A DNA stretch of 64,000 bases from Nilaparvata lugens (lineage: Eukaryota > Arthropoda > Insecta > Hemiptera > Delphacidae). The notes beneath the pieces are model-generated. The model worked only from the letters and a program-made list of their open reading frames with translations, did no database searches and was not told the origin of the DNA. A program made the translations under genes and the position numbers. Position 1 is the first letter of the stretch. Each line of letters opens with the position of its first letter. Shown in pieces: positions 1 to 58,056 of this stretch. The DNA lies in assembly GCF_014356525.2 (NCBI RefSeq), contig NC_052505.1:14270135-14334134 (forward strand), written 5' to 3'.

Positions 1-1129
1 CAGCCGAATACAATAGATTCCTCGCAATTTGCAACAAAAAATGTCCAGTAAAATGTTCTTGTATGGACTTCAGTTTTCGAGATCTATCGATTGAAAAAAT
101 GCCAAAGTAATGAAAACGGCAAATATCCTAGGTGTGTACCCCAGAAACAATGTTATGTAGTAGAAAATTCATACCATTGAAACTTTCATTGCTTTAATAT
201 TGAAATTTTCCTGAAAAGTTTATACTCATTCAAAAGCTTATAAATTACGAAGTTTTCCATTTTTGAAAATATATTGTAGTTGTAGCCCAGAGAAAATTTG
301 AGAAAAAACTATTTGAAATTTGGCTATGAGCTCGACGAATATACTTTTTTCAACAAAGTATAAAATGTAAAACAAAGGAACAAATTGGAAAGAGCCATAT
401 CCTTGGATATCAGATTTAGGCTCAACCCACAATTACCCGACTCAGGTCGAGAAGAGACTCGACTCTAGTGGAGAGCATGTGTTTCCAAATGGTGACACTC
501 AGACCAGTCGATTCTAGTCTCCACGACGTCATCCATAAGGAAACACATGCTCTCGACTAGAGTCGAGTCTCTTCTCGACCTAAGTCGCGTAAGTGTGAGT
601 TGAGCCTTAGACTGATAGATTACTGAGAAATTAACTTTTCATACTGCATGCATGACCACTTTATACCATTTAAACATCAATATTAAATTTTCAATTCCAA
701 TTGTATTTAAGATGAAGCTTTAAAACTCGGTATGTGGCCATCAAGTTGATTTTACAATGTTTTTCAGATGATTTAGTTTGCTCATGGTCATGCATGCAAT
801 ACAAAAAGTATCAATTTCTCTCTTATTCTTTGACCAATCTTTATAGCATAAATATTCATGCCAAATTTCAGATCAATACATTTCGTTCTTGAGATAAAAA
901 TTCTTGAGTGAAAATAACAAAATGGCAGCTATAAAGATAACCGCTGAGTTTTGGACACTTAAAATACGACATTTGTATTCTCCTATCGTCCAAGAACAAT
1001 ACCCTGAAATGTTCGACACTACTTCTGAAACACCCTGTATATCTCGAAAACTAAGGTCGATATAACAAAATTTTACTGGACATTTTTTGCTGCAAATTTC
1101 ATGTAGAGTGTATGGTCTTCGGCTGTTAC
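1..1129. mobile_element. DNA transposon remnant with roughly 85-bp inverted ends, left end at the window edge
   Basis: The first 90 bases (CAGCCGAA ... AATGTCCAGTAAAAT ... TTTTCGAGAT) recur as an imperfect inverted copy at about 1040-1129, just after the MBTPS1 stop codon. No transposase frame is visible between them. A second MITE (419-606) is inserted inside. Confidence 0.6.
419..606. mobile_element. Palindromic MITE with TTA target duplication
   Basis: Roughly 70-base arms (GGCTCAAC ... GAGAAGAGACTCGACTCTAG) face each other, flanked by TTA at 416-418 and 607-609. A TTA duplication points to the PIF/Harbinger type. Confidence 0.8.
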
Positions 1130-1171
1130 ACCTTTCTTGTTACACTCTGTAGATGTATGCAAATTACGTGG

Positions 1172-45593
<44,422 letters not shown>

Positions 45594-46412
45594 TCTTAGA
45601 ACATAATTTTTATACAAAATAATCAAGTCAAAAAAGTACACATAACCCCAATAATAGTCGTTAACCAAAAAATGGCTAACTGCGAAGAAAACATTAGGTA
45701 ATTGCCAAGTTTATAAATGAAGCGTTATCTGATGTTTTAGAAAATAAAATAAAATTTTCCTTTATCTTGATTCTGGAATTTATAATATTACTGAAGATTA
45801 AAGACAAAAAATTTAACTCATGGACTCATCCCGAAAACAAAACTTCAATAACAAATTGATCATCGATCAACGATTGAACGACAGTCGATTCGATACTATA
45901 CATCGACAGTTGGCAGGTCGACACCTTGCACATCGATGCAATAAAGTAAAAATGTCGAAAAGATGCTACTCCGACAATCTTTAACGCGACTTTTTATCCT
46001 CCTGCAACAAGCTGTCACAAGGACAAGGTAGAAATATTTCTATGAAATTCTTTAGGCTGCACAAAAAAGATAGGGTATCCTTTTTACTCTGTGAAGCCTG
46101 TCATCCTCTAAATTTAAAACTGGTGACAGGTTGTTTACCATACATAGACATAGCGATAGCCTACCCTACATGACAAGTATTATCTCGCTTACATGTGACA
46201 AAGTAACTCACTCCGACAATCTGTCACCTCATAAGACCTCAGGTGACAGTTCTTTCTTTAAAAAATAGAGATGCCTCTATCATGTTATTGCACTTTAAAA
46301 TACAAAGTAGGTACCTACCTACGTTATCACATCGCTCGCTCCCGTGAAGGTGTCAACCCGTCACCTCATTAGCAGGGCCACCCAAAGGGCAGGGCGACTC
46401 AGGTCGTATTAA

Positions 46413-46580
46413 GGTAGGTGCACACATATCGTCATCGGACGGATCGGATGATTAGATTTGAAGCATTGTTTTCAATTGGAGTGCGCATACCTATCCGCAT
46501 CGCATCATACCTCTCACCGCACTCCAATTGAAAACAATGCTTCAATCTAATCATCCGATGACGATCTGTGTGCGCCTACC
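46413..46580. mobile_element. Palindromic MITE with TTAA duplication (duplicate)
   Basis: Copy of 43205-43372 within the distal tandem unit. Confidence 0.85.
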
Positions 46581-47264
46581 TTAAGGATTACCGACCCGAC
46601 ATTATCGGTGCTAGTACCTTTATTTTCACCTTCACGTTAAAAGTCTTGAGCCATTTTCTTATCAACCCTTACTATGTACAGTATAAACTTATTATGTGTA
46701 GTGTGAATTGAGGCATAAACAATAAAAACTTGACCTTCACTGACTAAACTTGGTAAAAAGCCTACAGTCACTCTACGCATAGCATAGGCGTATATTTTTC
46801 CAGTCATTGAGTGAGCCTGTGCGCGCCCACTGCTTCTGCAACCTGCAAGACGTCATTGGTCGATTAACCTCGGGGCGGCCCTGCACATTAGAGATTTGAA
46901 GGTGTCACTGCAAAACGTTAAATTAAATAAAAAACATCAAATACCAATTTTATTGACCGAGCGCAGTGTGGTCTACTACTTATCGTCTGTATGTTTGTAG
47001 GCACCTATGCATTTCTGGTCAAACGAGTGAATAATTTTTCACGTCTATATTGACTGGACTACCTGTTTCTATTGACTTTTTACTGCGTTTATATCGGGCT
47101 GTTCAGTTGGCAGACAACTTCACGAGTCTCCAAAGGACTTGGGATTCCATTAAAATGAGGGCGTGGTTTGATATAACGAGGTATACTGCTCACGGAGCTA
47201 CTAGTTGCTTATTAAACAACACTGCTAAATACTAAGATGACCGATCAACATCACTATAGTCCAC

Positions 47265-47608
47265 GTTATAATGACAATGGAGAAAGGAGAAAAACGTTGC
47301 CGATCCTCTGTCTTGTCATTGCCTTCTATAGACGGTAGCTGATAAAGGTTTATTGATGTATTATTAACTGTTCATTCTCGTTTAAAATAATCAAGTATAT
47401 TTTATTAAGCAAGAAATTATATTTTTCAATAATTCATAATTTATTATAATAAATATTTTGTTAATTAATTATACATTGTTAAAAGACAATCTGGCAACAG
47501 AGAAAAGCGAGAAAGAGATGACACTATCCGCTTTGTTGAATGATAGACAAGGATAGCAATAACATTGCTAATCAAACACTGTCATTATAACGTGGACGTC
47601 ACTATAGG
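47265..47608. mobile_element. MITE, GTGAGGTCCACG family (duplicate)
   Basis: Duplicated copy of 44083-44437. Confidence 0.8.
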
Positions 47609-48100
47609 AGTCTCGAAAACATTAGAGCCAAGCCACACAAAGCGTTTTTTCAGGTGAGTCGACAGGATAGAAAGCTCTCCGATTGGCTGATTGAGATTGC
47701 GTTCGGAAGTCAGCTGATAATCAGCCAATCGGAGATATTCATAGATTGCTTGAAAATTAAGTGTACTGTTGTACGTCTCGGGGATGCTATTATAAGTTCG
47801 AAAATCAACAAACTGTGTTCATTAAACGTTTCAATTATGAAAATATATACAAAAAGAATACAGCCATTTCTTAATATTTTTATAAGGAAAAGCTGAAAAA
47901 TCTACATTATTGGAGTCTATTTTATTCATATAGCATGATATCAATATAGTCACTACCTCCGTAAACTACCTCTGCTTACGGAGGTAGTGATAAAATGTAC
48001 CATATTCAGAATTCATGGTGTTATAGATTATATTCTATATTAAGTTTATATTGAACTTTATCGAGTTTATTCTATCTAGTAAAAGTTTAAAAAATAAAGT

Positions 48101-50922
48101 ATCATTCTTTAGCTTTATTTTATTATAATAAATTTGTAAAAAAGGAATTTCATTTTTTGAGTTCTAAATAAGTAGGCTACGAGTAATCCTCACCATGGAA
48201 ATGAATATATTATATCCAGTTACAAGTTTCAAACAGACAAAAATAGACACCATTTTATAATCATGGAATGGGATTAACATAGGCAGCTAAATTCAAAATC
48301 ATGTTGAAGTGGATATCTTGTTTGTTAATTTTTATTTTTATTTTCATGAAATATGATACCATACATCAATTATTCAATCAATATATTGTTCAAATCTTTT
48401 ATTAGAAATAATAAAAATATACATTCATGAAAACATTGAAATGTCAAATTATTTTCAAATTTGCAATAACTCTGATTTAAATTGTAACTGATTAATCATT
48501 ACAAATAAGATCACCTCTACTACTTAAATATATTTTGCAATTAAAATTGTAAGTTAATGTCATGGATTTGTACGAACACATAGAAAACAATTCTTGATAA
48601 AAACAAAGTGAAAATGTTTACGATCTAAAAATGATAAAGCAATTACTATAAACACCGGTACTTGGAACTTAATGTTATAAGAATATAACTTAATAAGAGA
48701 ATAGACAACAGCATAGATTGGATCTGATATTGGTTTTATAAAAATATTGTTTTCTTTGAAATTGACGGGGTTTTTCCAATGGAATAGGCGAAAACTAATA
48801 GCTGTTAACAATTTTAATCATACAGTTTTAGATTGGAGGAGTATTAAATACTGAGAAAATATTTCATATTAATAATTTTAGTGCTGTAGGCTACACTATT
48901 TTTTGTCTCAAGCCGGCAAATATATTCAAAATCAAGCAGACATTAAATTACAAAGAATATAATAGTAATTTATACAACTAAATTTTACATTTTCTATTTG
49001 CACTTCTTTCGCAAATAACTGGCCATATTTTTGTAGTATTCATTAGAAGAATAATAAAATATAGTTTCACATTATAAAGACACTAAATTTTAAAACAAAA
49101 CATTAACATAAAATTTACATATAAAGTAAACAACTTATTTAATAATTCAGAGCAACATCTATCTGAAGCATAATGATAGCATTTGTGTACTGGTGCTTTT
49201 GAAAACGATTATCTTCTACTCAAACATTTCAACTATATAAACACATTATGATTTATGACAATTCAAAACCGTTCAATTCTATATCTTATAATTAAAACGA
49301 TAAGTAGTGCAAAGGGACGAATAATAATCTGTGTAATTTGTGGAGTAGAATTAACGTGATGATGTACATAAATTAGTTGATTAACACAAAACAAATTATT
49401 ACGGCTAAGGGACAGATTATTTACAATATGAATATAATTACAACATTCAATGCTGATGATCCCTACCAAACACTTCAAACAAATATGTGTCAAATTTCTA
49501 CTGATCTCTTGTATGAATGTAAATAGCAATACACAGACAGACAACTACAGTGTCTGTGATGAGTAACAATTTCTTCACAGCCCATTTTTCAACTTCAATT
49601 CATTGTTACTATTCTAGATGAAACTCCAACTACTCCTTGACCATTCTCGGGCAGAAAAGAAATGATAAAATTTTATGTCTAATCTGAAAGTTGGGTCGAT
49701 ATTTGTTAAAAACAAAAACTATACCCAAAACAAACGTTGCAAACGTGGAGTATTGTATACTTCCAGCAGGTAGTATTTTTTATTCCGATTCACAAATTTA
49801 CCGTATATCTAATAAAACATACCAGTATTTATTTTATTAATCTTCCATTAATTATTTTTTATCTTACTGAGCTGAGTGTTTTGTTTTTCTTATTGATTCT
49901 GAATGTGAATATTGTGAGTTTGAATAAATAAAATTTGAATTTGAAATTTGAATTTGAACACGAACAGGAAACAAAACTAATCGTTGTTAGTACAATACAC
50001 ATTATGCAAATAAAACATTGAACAAATAATATTATATGTTTTAAAATAAAACCTGAGAACATTTCAATATGATGTGATGTTGATGTGTTTTAATAAAGAT
50101 GCGTTTATCCACGTCTTCATAGATCATACAGACATTGAAGAGGATGTTAAAGCTTTTCTTTGACTTGAAAATATCAAACATCTTGATTGATAATCAGTAT
50201 CATAATGTATTGATTGGAAGAGATAGAAACCTTCTGATAAAGGCAGTTTTACTTCAGAAGAAAAAGATAAAACCTTTCCAAATCAATCAATTCAAATTTC
50301 GTTAGTATGTCAAAGCTAATAATAAAAAATAACTGGAATATAAAGACATTACAAGTTTATCGATTTCATTATGACGGTTTTCAACAATAACAACCGATAA
50401 ATTTTCATAACAAAAATCATGATATTAAAGCACGGATTTAAACGTATGATCCACGTGAATAAAGGCACATCTATTACAGATTACAGAATTATCAAATAAC
50501 ATTAGTCACTAAATATCAGTCTAATATTATTGAACTTCAATTTTCAAAGGAAAATTCAATGAAAATCTAAAGAATAAGTGGAAAACTGATAAAGTTGAGT
50601 CATACATTAACGTTATGACTGTTAAAAGCAGATGACAAATAATAAATTTGTTGGGATCGTAGTCAGTAATATTCATAGCGGCTCGTTTGATGTCCGGTCA
50701 CTTATACAATATATTACAATGTAAAAGTTATACAAAAATTCAAAGTCCAAGATTGGAGTTTCTGAAGAAACGTGTAGTTCAATGGAATTGCTGCTCATGA
50801 GACGCACACCTGAACGAACGTTAACGGTGGATCAGAAGTTTTGAAGTAGTATAGTTTCGAAGATCATTGATAAACCTGCACAGCCAAGTGGAATTTTACA
50901 AATTGTAGGCATGATCACATCA
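48101..50922 (-). other. Myb 3' flank: 3' UTR and/or Myb-MBTPS1 intergenic region
   Basis: About 2.8 kb of AT-rich sequence after the Myb stop codon and before the MBTPS1 exon-1 duplication. I see no coding exon. A TTTGAATTTGAA tail near 49925-49965 suggests a small non-LTR fragment on the plus strand. The MBTPS1 promoter must lie here or within the duplicated units. Confidence 0.5.
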
Positions 50923-51012
50923 TCACGTACTGAGAATCCGGCGAGCCATTTCTGTCAATTCTAGTTGATCCTTGGTTCGTCCGCAGGCGACAATCTCCCA
51001 CGTTACATCCAA
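50923..51012 (-). CDS. Myb: Myb last coding exon (C-terminal motif and stop)
   Basis: Encodes LDVTWEIVACGRTKDQLEL then TEMARRILST and a TGA stop. The W..V.CG.T.DQL...E.AR pattern is the hallmark of Myb C-termini. It is too short for usual ORF lists but certain by homology and phase. Confidence 0.95.
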   Translation of the reverse strand: MDVTWEIVACGRTKDQLELTEMARRILST

Positions 51013-54000
51013 CTGAAACAGAATAGTCAATATATTTACAGTATATTCAATTATATTTTCTTTATTCAGAATTTAATAAAACACAATTTATAAAAAACTC
51101 TTCTCTTTCTAAATATTATACATTTAATAAAAATTTCAATAACATTCAAAATTTGTTAGTGATGATGTGTTATTTGTTGGCGTTTATTCAGTGCATCGGT
51201 ACCTAAAGCAGAAATTAAAATCTGTGAGATATTACTTTTAACACGGCTCATTCTCGAAGACGGAGAGGTCCGATGCTTTATCCTCCACTAATCACTCCCA
51301 CTACCTAGCAGCATTGTAACACTCCCCTCCAGCTATTGCCTGGCATTGTTCCAAAATTGTTTACTGGTCAGCAGGTATATTGGTTTGTGTGATTACGGAG
51401 ATGTGTTCATCGCAAGAACGTAAAGCGTAATGACACGGTGCATCCAAATGTGCACGGGATGACCGTCTCTGTCTATTCTACCAGATTCTACAAACTGTGA
51501 AAGGAGAAATGGGTTTCTCCTCTTCATGTTGAAAGTAATATCTCACAGACATTAGTTAGAAAACGAATTTTCGAATTTACTCTAGTAACTAAAACTTTAT
51601 AAGATAAATTTCAGTTTACATAATAAAACGATCACCAGCATTAAAAATACTGAAATCTAGAATATGTTCAAATAAGAATATGATTGGTTTTGAAAAATCA
51701 GTTTCCTATGAGTTTCTTCAGTACTGATAATGAGCGGAGCTAGAAAAGGATAGCGCTATCTATTTTTGTTAAATGATAGACAAGGATAACAACACCAATG
51801 TTAATCAAATACTGCCATTATAACGTGGACCTCACTATGACTAGCTAATATAGTGGGAGTACCACGGCGGGCGTCTCAAAAAATCACTCGGCAAGTGGTG
51901 CTGAAAAGTCCACAGTATCATCAAATATATTAATATTATTAAGATAATGTTATCAAATTGAAGTCTTGAATTTCTTTATCCATTACTGCTATATATGATT
52001 CATAAAATTTCATGACTAGAATGACTACTTACATACTATACTAATAATATTGTGAACAATATGAAATATTTATTCACTGACTGAAGAATGCTTTCGAAAT
52101 CGCATGGGATTCATTGTCTAAATTTGCCTAGGTTGTCACTTTCGGTGTCCTATTCGGTTAGAAGGGAATACCTTGACAACCAAGGCCACTGTTGACAATG
52201 AATCCCATGCTATTCAAAAGCATGCTCTAGTCAGTGGGTAATTATTTCATATTTTCCACAATTAATTTAGTCTCCATTCGTCATTCTAGTCATGAAACTT
52301 GATGAAACACATAGCAGTAATGGATACAGAAAATCAAAACTTCAATTTGATAACCCCTAAGTCACCTCCTTATGAGGGGTTGAATGAAATTCAGTTGTAC
52401 GTCAGAAGGTAGAGTATTTGAACAATAACTTTTCCTGAAAGTTACAGTATTATCTACAACAGTCTCCAACTGAGGCTAGCTTCACACGCTAGTTTCATTC
52501 GGTTCGGTATTTTCTTCTCAAACACAGCTGTGTTTGGATTTTCACAGTTCATGCTGGAATAAATAAATATAACAGCTGGTGTTAAATTGTAAGATGTTAT
52601 TTCTTGAACAACAACATTTTAAAGTTAATTAAAAATTGTGAATTATTTGAATAGTTTCTTTTTGATTATGTTAATTTTGGATGTTTAGAGAGATTATTTT
52701 TTTAAATTGAAAATTTGTTCCTTGTTTTGACACATGGTATATAAACTTCATCTCTTCTCTCCATTGATGAAATCATGTAATATTCGTGGAAAAAAATGAA
52801 AATTCTCCCTGAGTTTTAATTTATATCTTTCATATATTTTTAGCAAACTATTCATTGAGAAAAAAATGTTCCTGTGAACTAACAGAAATTATTTTGACTT
52901 GGAAAATTATGAAACAGATAATCACGATATCAGGTTAAAATAAAAACAAAAAAGGCAAGCGTGTGTAAAAGACTTAGTTTTTTGCTGTTTCCCTAGCAAA
53001 GAATTCGAATATGATGAAATCTATTCGTGTCGAGGGGGCGTTCGGTGCTACGCGGTTGCTATTCGGTACCGAGTTCAAACCGAATTATCGTTTCACACTT
53101 ATCGGAATTTGCCGAAAACGAAACGAACCGAACCGAAAGTGTGTGAAAGTAGCCTCTCGCTAGCAACGAATTGAAACCTGGTGGAATTTATTAGAGTCAA
53201 ATGGGCGTTAGGTTCTATGCGGTTTCTATTCGGTACCGAATTCAAACCGAATTACCGTTTCACATTTATCGGAATTTGCCGAAACCGAATGAGTGTGAAA
53301 CGAGCCTTATTGAAGGGTTCCCATACATATGACTCATTTTGTGAGTAAATTATGTACTTTGAGAGGACTTTGTAAGACCGTTACCTTGGACTTTGGCGTG
53401 GCTGGTAGAGGAGGTTCTCCGAAGAAAAGAGTGCGTTTGACGCTGGAAGCTGATCGAGTGGTTGACTGGTGGTGGGGGTGGTATCCGTAGCGACGCTGGC
53501 CGAATGATGAGGGTGGTGGTGATGATGATGATGATGATGAGGGTGAAGATGAGTCATCATCATCGTAGGCTGCTCTGGATGTGGATGGTCCAACCAGCGG
53601 GGAGCCCTTCTGAGCACAGAATATCCAAACTACAGTCCAAACCACCGCACTACCCCACAGATATATATCGACTATACAGAGGTGGGTTCAGGAGTTCATA
53701 GATGGTGTTAGGAGTGGGATGGTCAAAGGATACTCTACTACACAGACAAAAAACTACTTGTTCAGGGAAGGCTACAAAATTTGAGAATCTACTGTTCAAA
53801 TTAGTGGTCAGGGAAGGCACAAAATATGAGTCTGATGCCACAATAAGCTAATTTCATTACATGATTCTAAACTTTTTTTGTGTGCATGGCCAAAAACTAC
53901 TCTACTCTCCTACAATACATAATACAAATACAGTTTGGGGAAGACAATAAAATCTATTGTAACTTTCAATTTTAGAATTATATTATAAATTTATTTGCAA

Positions 54001-57000
54001 ATTAATTCCTTTTTTATTTATTGCTACTGAGCTACTATGCTATTTGATATAATATTATACTCCAATGTCAGCATTCATAGTATTTTATAAATATTGTGTT
54101 TGATTTTTGGTCTCAACATTTTTTAGTTTCTTCAAAGTTAGAAATTTTTCTTTTGTTTGTAATTAATTTAATTCATTTTGGATGTATTTTTGAATCTGTG
54201 TGTTTTTTTTTGTTTAGATTGTAAATTGGAGTATAACTCAAAAATCTGAAATTGACATAACATAGCTACATTTGGACTGTCGTATAAATTAGAATTGGAA
54301 CCGTTAGGACTTTAGCCTGAGGAGCTTCTCTTGAAGTTGTGTTATTATGAATGAATGTATGAATGATTGACATTTTTAATAGATTCACTAGCACCCTTTG
54401 ATTTTTTAAGACACGACCAGTTTCGGCCAATTATGCCATTATAAAGTGTCTAAAAATTCATATTTTAGTCGACTTCAAAGTCAGCAGAAACTTCATTTGT
54501 GAGAATGAATATTTGCTTCAATGTCATAATCACAAACTAATATTAGCGTGAATATTCAGGTCATCCATGACATTAATTCATTCACTTTTCAAATATTTTT
54601 GTACTGTTGGCCTCAAACTGCGTGTAATGGAACCATTTGAAGAAAAATGTTGAGCACATCTATTGAAGTGCAATTATTCAGAAACTTTAAACTTGAATAT
54701 CCCGATAAGAATTAAAATGAAGTTGATTATATGAAAAGTGTAGATAATACTGGTTTATACCATTAATTGTCAGTTATAATGAATGAAGAATGATATTACA
54801 AAAAAAGAATATTATTAAAAATAGAAAACTAAAATTTCAAACAAATATTGAATAATAATCGACTAGTACACGAGGTGATTAAAATTACTTGAAATAGCTT
54901 TCAGGGGATAATAGTATGGAGTATCAAATCTATAAACATAGATTAAAATGTTAAACTACAAAACACAAAAGCAACTACTCTACAGTGAAAAATGATAACT
55001 AATAAAGAGAAAAAAGGCATTAATTAAATTTTTCATAAAACGAAAATTATACCATCGTTTTTTGGCCAACATAATGTTGATAGCACAAGAGATTTGATCC
55101 ATAAATAAAAATATATATTTATTTTTTTTTTTTTGTAATTAAGTTGGATAATAGATCATATTTGTGAAGTTTGAGCACATTTGGATGTTTTCATTCAAGT
55201 AACATCCTATAAAATAGCAATTGCCAAAGAGAATGGGCGGATTTGAGCAGGAAACGATGTGTTAATGAAGCTGTACTCTCCACCTATTTTGATTTGGTTG
55301 AATTTTTAGTGTCGATCGTTCAAGTGCTAAGTGAAATGTGCAAGTTGTGAAACATTCAACGAATGTGAGAAGATATAACTGGATTAATTTAAAAAAAAGT
55401 TTACAACTACTTGAATACCACTACTACTACATTGATGCTGAAGGCCATAGAATCAGGAAAATAAATGTATATTAATACAAGATAATAAAAAAATAAATAG
55501 ACATTTCAATCATTCAAACTGTAATTTATAAAAATAAGTTTTTCAAGAAGTTAATGAATTGGGAATGAAATCCTAACTTGAACTCTGAATCATCTAATGA
55601 AATTCATACTCCTGAAACCCATATCCAAGAGAAATTGGATTGAATGAACAAGCAATATCATTATAAGTACTGGTAGCTTCAGGTAATTTTTGATGGCTTA
55701 TGAACCACCAAGGAAATTTAGAAATTTCAATTTAAGATGGGAGACAAAATATTATTTAAAATGAAGCTATGAGACTGAAACTATGGAAGCAAAATCTTTA
55801 TGGCATTCAAGAGAATAATATAAAATACAACAACTGCAACACAAATACACACAAACAGCACCACTACATTTACAAATCAAATTTCTAGAATCTAATAGAA
55901 ATCTTATTACCTGTAATGAAGTTTTCAAATATTTTATAAGAAGCTCAAATAGATATGGGGTATGCGTGTTTATGAAGATAATTTCAAGTTTGGTTCTTTT
56001 TAATTATGCATGGTAATAAATCTCTATTCAATTACATTTAGGGCCGGTTTCCGAGCTCGGGATTCAGGTAAGTTCTAGACTTTAAACAGCTGGAGTCAGA
56101 AAATTGGCTTTCCGAAACGGGGCGTAGGAATTTTTATTTAGGAATGTTCAATTTCGTCAAGGAGTAACGTTTCCAATTATTATAGAAATGAGAAAATAAA
56201 GGTTCTCATAGAAACTGCGACTACGCCCCGTTTCGGAAAGCCAATTTTCTGACTCCAGCTGTTTAAAGTCTAGAACTTAGTTAAATCCCGAGCTCGGAAA
56301 CCGGCCTTTTTAGTAGTTTTATTAAACATTAGATTCTTTTGCGGGAATAATATAATTTTTTTAATATATGAGAAGTAATTTTGTTTTATATTTCAGAGTG
56401 AAAAAAATTAATTATTATAATTTTGAGACCAATATCACTTGCAAAATAATGATATTGAACGAGAATAGAGAGGTTTTGGGTATTTGCTCGATTGTTGGAT
56501 CACCAAACGTCGGAAAGTGGATATTTTAGTTCTTATAGCCTACCAATAACAAAAAAATTATATTATAATACGCTGACGCAAATTTCCTGAACCGACCATC
56601 GGAATATTTGAGCTTCTTAAAAAATGTGCAACCAGGATTAATCTACGGTTGGGAGCTAAACACACACAACACACAAAAGTGCTACAACAAAAAAGTGCTA
56701 AAACAGAAAAGGTGCAACCAACATTGACTAATAGATGGGAGAGCGGAGAACTGATCTATAAATTCTACTCACCCCAATTGAATCTGAAATTGATACAAAT
56801 ACAAAACTATAATTGGAGGAAATCAACTAGAATGACTAACAAACAAAATCAGAATATAAAGGATAATTATAAATAAAATATAATAATTAATTTTTGAAAC
56901 ATAAACATTCCCGCCTAATTATCATACAGTATTTGTTGGAAGTCAAGTGTAATGCAGTATAGCTGGAGGCATACGTGTAATATCCAACACTATTCTAAGT

Positions 57001-57971
57001 GTAATTTAAATCATAATCGATTATCATTATTATTGCTAATTTTTTGACAGAATCTGTCCACTATCCTTGTTTGAAAAATAAATACAGACTGATAACAATT
57101 TTCGAGAGTAGGAAGAAAGCAAGTGAACAAGAAAAAGGAGTGAGATATGTGCCGCAGTTAGTGAATGTCAAACAAATTAATAAGTAAAGAAAGATATCTA
57201 ATAAAGAAAGCACATTAAATTTTGCGTTTCAAGAGATTTGGTACAATAATTTTTGAAATCAATGAGTTTTTTTTTCATAAAGTTGAAGAAACATAATTTT
57301 ACTAATTTGGAAGATGGCTTCATCGCTGATTATTCAACAATATGGACTGAGTAAAAATGTGTGAATAGACGACAATCCAAGTTTCCCTATTCTCAAAAAC
57401 CATCAATTTTAATAAAATATCCTTTATTGCATGTAAATCATTTCATATCGGGATTATTTCATTATATATATTATATTATTGATAGTTCAGGTATCTTAGT
57501 CAACATTAAACTGAAACTCTAGAATATTGTCATAATTTTGATGGTCGCTAAAAAATAATTTATATTTCCCAATAGGCTATAAATATGGCTCAATCAACCA
57601 GAATAAACCAGTAAGCTCATAAACCAATATCCAGCTATGTACATCTCAAGAAAAACGCACACACTAAAACAATAAATTAAAAAATGAAAACAAAACAAAA
57701 TGCTAACCTTTGGAGAAAAATCGGCACCTGGACTTGACAAAGGATCCAGCATATCTTTGATAATGGAAGGCGGCGAAAAAGGCAATGAATCGGCCATTGA
57801 AACACCTTTACTCTAAAAATAATAGCAACACAAACAAAAATGTACAAAAACACAAACATAGACGGTGCAAACACAAAACAAAACAAAAATGAAAACCACT
57901 ACCGTTAAAAGCATAAAGTGTATTTACAATAATAAAGGAACTGCATAATGTTCTGATTGCAACTGATTAAA

Positions 57972-58056
<85 letters not shown>

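Noticed and set aside
53381..53701. His-rich and Met-rich frames over the Ser-rich Myb exon
   Set aside because: Alternative readings of the GATGAT-type repeat; the Ser frame has the right phase and splice sites.
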